Source: Baffinella frigidus
Taxonomy: Eukaryota > Cryptophyceae > Cryptomonadales > Baffinellaceae
Direction of reading: 5' to 3'
Assembly: GCA_026770585.1 (NCBI GenBank)
Contig: MU647010.1
Location: forward strand, 101,210 to 113,268
DNA length: 12,059 bases
The notes under the pieces are model-generated. The model was given only the letters and a program-made list of their open reading frames with translations. It ran no database searches and was not told the DNA's origin. Both the position numbers and the translations under genes were made by a program. Positions 8,161 through 12,059 of this stretch are shown piece by piece (within the stretch, counting starts at the first letter, position 1; each line of letters begins with the position of its first letter).

Positions 8161-9244
8161 ATGTCTCTCAACGAGGCGCGCAACGATGACGATTCCAGGT
8201 AAGCCGCCGCCTCGTTGTCAACTACGTCTTTGTCTGATGCGGCCCCTGTGCCGCACGCAGGTTGGGTTTATTTGAGGCTCACATTTCTGCGGGGCGGCAG
8301 GGACGCGCGGATGTTCAAAAAGAGGAACTTCCCGGTGAGGCTCCACCCATACCTGCGCTACTGCTCGCGCCACGTTGCGGCTGGTGCTTGTTGCGGCTTT
8401 GTTTGTTGCTTCACAACCCCCCGCCAGCGCTGTGCGGTGCTCTGGCTGAATTCCATTGCCTCTGGTGGACAGGAGGAGAAGAGGATCGAAGACGTCGTCA
8501 AGAAGGAGGCCCTGGCTCACTGCAGGACGGAAGTCGGCGACTTCATTGCGTGCGAGAAGGTTCACGGCCTCATGGTGATCTTCAACTGCAGGTTGGCTCC
8601 CGGGAAGCGCTATGTGTTTGGGTTGGGTTTGGGGTTTTGGGGTTTGGGGTTTGGGGTTTGGAGTTTGGGGCGTAAGGTTGGCGCAAAGAACTGTGCGGCA
8701 GATGGGCAGATCACTTGGAGTGGAAGAGCTCCGGCTCTGACTGGAGCTGACGCGCATCGTTGCGTGGCGTGCAGGGCGGTGAACAAGATCATGAACGACT
8801 GCATGAACAGTAAAATGACCACCGAGCATATCGGGGAAGTCCGGTATGTGCGCCCTCCCTCTGCCGAATGCACTTCGCACCTGTCCCCTCGCCTCGAAAT
8901 TCACGTCGAAGGTGCACTTGCGACGCAGGAAAGCTGAGTGTGCTGGAAGCCGTAGCGATTGATCCATACTGCACCGAACCGAGGGCCCCATATTTTTCGG
9001 GCAACGGCTACCACAGGTACCAGGTCATGCCACTGAAAGAATAATGCATTGATTGCCGACTCATTGATTAGCGTGCAGGTGGGCATCTCGAGGATGACAC
9101 CGCTACAGCTGAGAGGTAATTCACGGCGTTGTGGGCAGGCTTCGGAGAGTGCTGGAGAAGGAGGCCAGGGAGGCTGCGGCAGCCAAGGCCATCGAACTTG
9201 CCGAGGTTGCCGCCAGGACGCCTGTCAAGAAGGGCTGGTGGTGA
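8161..9244 (+). CDS. CMC1: COX assembly mitochondrial protein CMC1, twin CX9C, five exons
   Basis: Exons 8161-8198, 8301-8334, 8473-8591, 8775-8843 and 9139-9244 total 366 nt in phase and give 121 residues. The twin CX9C pattern is complete: C41-C51 and C63-C73, with 11 residues between C51 and C63 as in human CMC1. The second pair is split by intron 3 and restored by splicing, strong evidence for the model. The helix before it (EEKRIEDVVKKEALAHC) and the EVR segment after it also match the family; the tail is Ala/Glu/Lys-rich, ending KKGWW. CMC1 proteins are imported to the intermembrane space by the Mia40/Erv1 relay and act early in COX1 maturation. Donors are GTAAGC, GTGAGG, GTTGGC and GTATGT, and every acceptor ends in CAG. 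Less certain is exon 2: an acceptor at 8260 with the ATG at 8186 is also in phase. It diverges from the iron-sulfur gene. Confidence 0.85.
8616..8670 (+). repeat. TTTGGGG repeat inside CMC1 intron 3
   Basis: A run of TTTGGGG, TTTTGGGG and TTGGG units within the 183-nt intron. It is a G-rich telomere-like variant with several runs of four G that could form a quadruplex in the RNA. Here the G-rich strand is the sense strand, opposite to the two large intronic arrays. Confidence 0.85.
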
Positions 9245-9420
9245 TACCCACGTGTGCACCTTCTCCACCCGTGAAACAATCATCGACCAAGAAGAATGGC
9301 TTTCCCGTCGAGGAGATACCCTACGGCAGGAGTTACCCGAAATCAGGGGCACGCCCCGCCCTGAGGGTGGTCCGATGCTCCTAAGACTAGCCCTTCCGTA
9401 CTGTAGGACCATACAGGTAC

Positions 9421-9605
9421 AAGAAAACGTACCGTCAGAACACGGACCGGATTTGACCCTACGTTGTCTTAATTTGAGAAAAAGTCACCGAACGGATTCT
9501 CCCCCCTTTTCCTTAATTTAAGAAAACGTAGGACCGACCGGATTCTGGGGTTTTGTAATGAATTAAGAAAACAGCGACCGGCTCGATTCTGTGTGTGCTG
9601 AGAAT
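9421..9605 (+). repeat. Degenerate tandem repeat with AAGAAAAC core, array 1
   Basis: Cores resembling AAGAAAACG start at about 9421, 9476, 9520 and 9565, spaced 44-55 bp, each followed by a GACCG- or CACCG-containing segment and often GATTCT. The junctions contain CTTAATTTAAG, a near-perfect palindrome. No coding frame is supported. Confidence 0.6.
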
Positions 9606-10008
9606 GATTTTTGGCCCCAGGCCGAAAAACATGCCAACATTTTTCGAGAACAACGGGTTCTCGGGCAGTGCAACTTTCAAAATTTCAGCAACCCCCCACC
9701 CAACTCACCCTGAGACCAGATTCTAAAATCGGCAAACTAAATTAAAATTTTGGCTTAAAGGAAAAGGTCATCTTATGCTCTCCGCCCTCCTCTTCCCTCA
9801 CCATGGGTTAATCATACCTCCAGTCCCCGATGTTGAACATTGACATGGTCAAAACCCGCCTCAGGAACGGAGTTCCCCTCTCCACTGAATCCGATGGACC
9901 CAGAAGCTCTCTCTACACTGTATGCCCCCCCTCATTTTCCTCGCAACCAACCCGTTCCGGGTACGTTGGCTACACCGGCCGAACGCCTTGGTGCGTTTTC
10001 TGAACTTG
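9606..10008. other. Unassigned intergenic sequence
   Basis: No gene or strong repeat is recognisable. A short imperfect hairpin, TTTTTGGCC against GGCCGAAAAA, lies near 9608-9630, and 9720-9770 is AT-rich. Confidence 0.4.
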
Positions 10009-10150
10009 AAGAAAACGAGGACCGCCCGCTTCCGTGCGCTTTTTAAACTCGCAGAAAACGTGGACCGCTTTCGTGCGTTTTCTGAATTTAAGAAAACAGA
10101 GACCGACCGGTTTTGCTCGCGATTTTCTTAATTTAAGAAAACAGCGACCG
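10009..10150 (+). repeat. Degenerate tandem repeat with AAGAAAAC core, array 2
   Basis: Four units start near 10009, 10052, 10090 and 10135, spaced 38-45 bp. They share the AGAAAAC core, a following GACCG segment, and a TTTTCT lead-in. The last unit contains the 19-bp near-palindrome TTTTCTTAATTTAAGAAAA at 10123-10141. It is the same family as 9421-9605 and runs into the 69-bp block shared with 4136-4204. Confidence 0.65.
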
Positions 10151-10196
10151 ACCCACCCTCGAGCACAGGTGTTCTTGTAGCCGTGGCACCCCTGTA
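10128..10196 (+). repeat. Dispersed 69-bp block also present at 4136-4204
   Basis: Both copies run collinearly from TAATT-AAGAA through GACCGACC, CCCTCGAGCA and GGTGTTCTT to CCCTGTA without a gap, with scattered mismatches. The copy at 4136-4204 forms the right part of the foldback in VOC intron 2. Minus-strand open frames across both copies end in similar peptides (LEGGSVAVFLN and LEGRSVVVFLN), which follows from the DNA similarity and is not taken as a gene. Confidence 0.7.
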
Positions 10197-10435
10197 GTGT
10201 ATGACCTTAGGGCGGTGCGTGTCCTTATTCGCGGATAGCTCCTTTAAAGGTGGCGTTCGACATCGGAGCGGTTCCGTGAAGCAAGCGTCTGCAGACGTCG
10301 AGCACCACGACATCCTCACATGTACTGCACGCAGGCTCCGCACCGTGTACACAGCTTCACTTTGTAGGTATCTCTCACGTGCGTGGTACCCCTGTACGCT
10401 CACAAGGTGCGAGGCATCTGAAAATGCCAGCCGTT
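10197..10435. other. Unassigned sequence downstream of the minus-strand gene
   Basis: No gene is recognisable. A further copy of the short motif GTGGTACCCCTGTA lies at 10383-10396. Because the gene at 10484 ends to the right, this is its 3' flank. Confidence 0.4.
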
Positions 10436-10441
10436 TTTATT
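10436..10441 (-). terminator. Poly(A) signal AATAAA of the minus-strand gene
   Basis: AATAAA on the minus strand, about 43 nt after the TAG stop at 10486-10484, in an AT-rich patch. It supports a real gene end at 10484. Confidence 0.5.
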
Positions 10442-10483
10442 ATTAGTATGTATTGATAAAAGGTGTAGACGCGCGCGCGGCGG

Positions 10484-10764
10484 CTACCTGGGCGCGAAGG
10501 CGCGGCGTACTTGGGTGAGGACCGCGACAGTGGCCTCGTGGTGCCCCGCGACAAACGCGTCCACCTCCAGCAGCACCTCCCTGTCCACGGCCTTGCTCAA
10601 CCGGACCACCGCCAACCCCTGCACTCCGTTCTTCTCGTTTTAGTTTTTTGGAGTTTAGGTCCTGATCTTGCAAGGTCTTCACGGAAGGGAAAACATGGTG
10701 GTCAAGTTGGTCTCGATCCGTGATAAACGTCGTTTGATCTCTCTTGTGGCACGCCCTCGGAACG
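10484..10764 (-). CDS. Last two exons of an unidentified protein
   Basis: The clearest part is the final exon, 10633-10484, which encodes KNGVQGLAVVRLSKAVDREV and continues through LLEVDAFVAGHH to RRAFAPR before TAG. Its regular hydrophobic and charged spacing looks like a genuine helix-rich protein. An exon at 10764-10683 joins it in phase through a 49-nt intron (TCC|GTGAAG to ACGAG|AAG) and encodes DQTTFITDRDQLDHHVFPS; its own acceptor is CTCAACCCCAG. A second acceptor (GTGCAG, last base 10619) would also keep the frame and remove five residues. The upstream exons are not resolved: open frames at 10930-11160 look partly coding, but one crosses a strong palindrome. I do not recognise the family. 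Confidence 0.45.
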
Positions 10765-10908
10765 CTGGGGTTGAGAGTTGAGTTGGGGCAGAGGCGCGAG
10801 GACAGCAGCGCGGGATCAGAGAACCGCGTTGCACGAAATCGCATCGATGGGTGCCGAGGAGGCTGTTGGGCGTGTATCTTCTTGCCAGCCACACGACTTG
10901 AAAACGTT

Positions 10909-10957
10909 GCACTCCGGACACGTCCGGCGTGATCAACGCCGGAGGTGTCTGGAGTGC
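10909..10957. repeat. 22-bp inverted repeat with 5-nt centre
   Basis: Arms 10909-10930 (beginning GCACTCCGGACACG) and 10936-10957 are reverse complements with two mismatches, around GATCA. The result is a nearly loopless cruciform or hairpin of high GC content. It overlaps possible upstream exons of the minus-strand gene. Confidence 0.85.
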
Positions 10958-11169
10958 AGCGATTGCGCCCAACGTGTCTGGATGAACGGCTTCTGCCTCC
11001 GGCGGGGGTTCCGCGACACACCACGACAAGGGGCTTCTCGAAAAACTTGGACACGCACCGTCTCTCCTGGGTGGTCCTGGGAAGAGGCCTCCTGCACGCT
11101 CCTACGCCGCCGTGGCCATGGTTTTCGAGTACTGGGGTCACTCGCGAGTAACGACACGCACCGCCGCAG

Positions 11170-11206
11170 GGTCCTACATTAATCCTAGTCATAGGAGCAT
11201 AGGACC
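11170..11206. repeat. Nested hairpin GGTCCTA...TAGGACC
   Basis: Outer arms GGTCCTA (11170-11176) and TAGGACC (11200-11206) enclose an inner stem TCCTA-GTCA-TAGGA (11183-11196). Small, but exact at both levels; role unknown. Confidence 0.6.
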
Positions 11207-11875
11207 ACCCTAGGGGCGCTGTGTGTCCTCAATTTCGAGATACCCCTGTACCTCTCTGGGTATGAAGTAGACGATGAGCAGCCGCGGGACCAGAGGCGCA
11301 CTTCTCTACCCCGCACGCCTCTGGCCCTCCCGCCCATTTTCAGACTGGTGCGGTACGAATCCTGTCCGGTTAACATAGCGTGCTGGCTCAAGGCCGGCGC
11401 GGTTGAGTGAAGAGTGGCGCGGAGACTCTGTTCGGGGCGGGGTGAACCTGGAGGACATTCTGACGGCAGGAGGCAGACGTCTTGGGCCGGCGATTCACGC
11501 CCGGGATGCTGCCGTGCCGCCGCTCCAACGCTGCGTCAAGGCAATGTTGCTAGTCAGACCAGCAGGCAGCCCAGCGATGCGATGAATGGTCTACCTCTGC
11601 CTCTGTTGCTCTGCCTCAGTTACTCTGCCTCAGTTCTCTGGCCGCCTCGTTACGAACTACATGTACATGCTCGTCCTACAGGAGCGTGTGTACGGACTCC
11701 TAGTCTAACTGGATTTGTTGAGGAGCCCAGATTAGGTGAGGCAGAGCTAGACGGTGTGCACCGGCGGTGCGAGAAAGAGGGGTTCGGCAAAAACCAGCAA
11801 CGAGGTCGCAGAGCGCCACGCCCGATCGGAACGCCCCTCCGAATGCTTCCAAGCCTCCTGACGTCGCCCTGTCCC

Positions 11876-12059
11876 GGGTTTAGGGTTTTGGGGCTAGGGT
11901 TTAGGGTTTGAGGTTCAGGGTTTAGGGTTTCGGGTTTGGTGTTTGGGGTTCAGGGTTTAGGGTTCAGGGTTCAGGGTTCAGGGTTTAGGGTTTAGGGTTT
12001 AGGGTTTAGGGTTTAGGGTTTAGGGTTTAGGGTTTAGGGTTTAGGGTTTAGGGTTTAGG
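11876..12059 (+). repeat. Telomere, TTTAGGG repeats, perfect at the right end
   Basis: The first part (11876-11983) mixes TTTAGGG with TTCAGGG and TTTGGGG. From 11984 to the last base the repeat is perfect, ten units plus six bases. The G-rich strand running 5' to 3' toward the end is the orientation expected of a right-hand chromosome terminus. The step from variant to perfect repeat is what telomerase addition onto an old end would give. Confidence 0.85.

Larger units (their letters stand above)
10765..11875. other. Unresolved region upstream of the minus-strand gene
   Basis: Further 5' exons of the minus-strand gene may lie here, for example the frame reading EAEAVHPDTLGAIAALQTPP near 10945-11005, but I cannot connect them. 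On the plus strand an ATG at 11582 opens a frame with a hydrophobic start (MNGLPLPLLLCLSYSASVL) that runs into the telomere repeat without a stop before it. The start is built on a CTCTGCCTCAGTT tandem repeat, so it is probably not a gene. No RNA gene is visible. Confidence 0.3.

Noticed and set aside
8215-8991. Unspliced plus and minus frames over CMC1
   Set aside because: The plus frame reads through three introns, and the minus frame is its shadow. The twin CX9C spacing is only correct after splicing.
9079-9115. Possible extra CMC1 exon with CAG acceptor and GT donor
   Set aside because: Joining it to the GTATGT donor at 8844 breaks the frame and meets a stop, and the following intron would be only 23 nt. 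Skipping it keeps the frame and matches the family.
10443-11192. A 249-residue minus-strand frame as a single gene
   Set aside because: Only its part at about 10764-10683 fits the proposed splicing. It reads the final exon in the wrong frame and crosses the 22-bp palindrome.

Overview
The window is nuclear DNA of a eukaryote, most likely an alga with a complex, red-derived plastid. The reasons are plant/algal-type TTTAGGG telomere repeats, genes cut by short GT-AG introns, AATAAA signals behind two reading frames, and two proteins whose N-termini look like signal peptide plus transit peptide (one with an A-F junction and a later L-R-M). Cryptophyte, haptophyte or stramenopile cannot be separated from this sequence. 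The last 76 bases are perfect TTTAGGG, so the window probably runs to a chromosome end and is subtelomeric.

Layout. Positions 1-1083 hold GC-rich minisatellites and a 130-bp direct duplication but no convincing gene. From 1084 to 4427 (+) I read one split gene for a VOC/glyoxalase-like protein with a plastid and possibly Tat-type leader, with exons 1084-1449, 3288-3573 and 4300-4427. From 7934 to 4816 (-) I read a second split gene for a plastid-targeted thioredoxin-like [2Fe-2S] protein, with exons 7934-7551 and 5061-4816. The two genes converge. From 8161 to 9244 (+) lies a five-exon gene for the mitochondrial twin-CX9C protein CMC1, divergent from the iron-sulfur gene. At 10764-10484 (-) are the last two exons of an unidentified gene. 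The rest of 9245-11875 is short repeats, palindromes and sequence I cannot assign. 11876-12059 is telomere.

The main observation concerns two blocks of degenerate telomere-like repeat, about 1.5 kb (1775-3248, CCCTAAA on +) and 1.9 kb (5396-7319, TTTAGGG on +). At first they look like chromosome ends breaking genes. The half-genes on either side, however, join in phase into plausible whole proteins, so each block appears to sit inside an intron. In both host genes the C-rich strand is the sense strand. The second block is bounded by 24-bp direct repeats (21 of 24 identical). One copy is the start of the downstream exon, and the splice acceptor itself is made of telomere-like sequence. The first block begins next to a 167-bp near-perfect foldback element, and a second foldback lies in the next intron of the same gene.

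The genes do not form a pathway. What they share is subtelomeric position and repeat-filled introns. All exon joins are inferred from phase, splice-site sequence and family resemblance; none was tested against transcripts.
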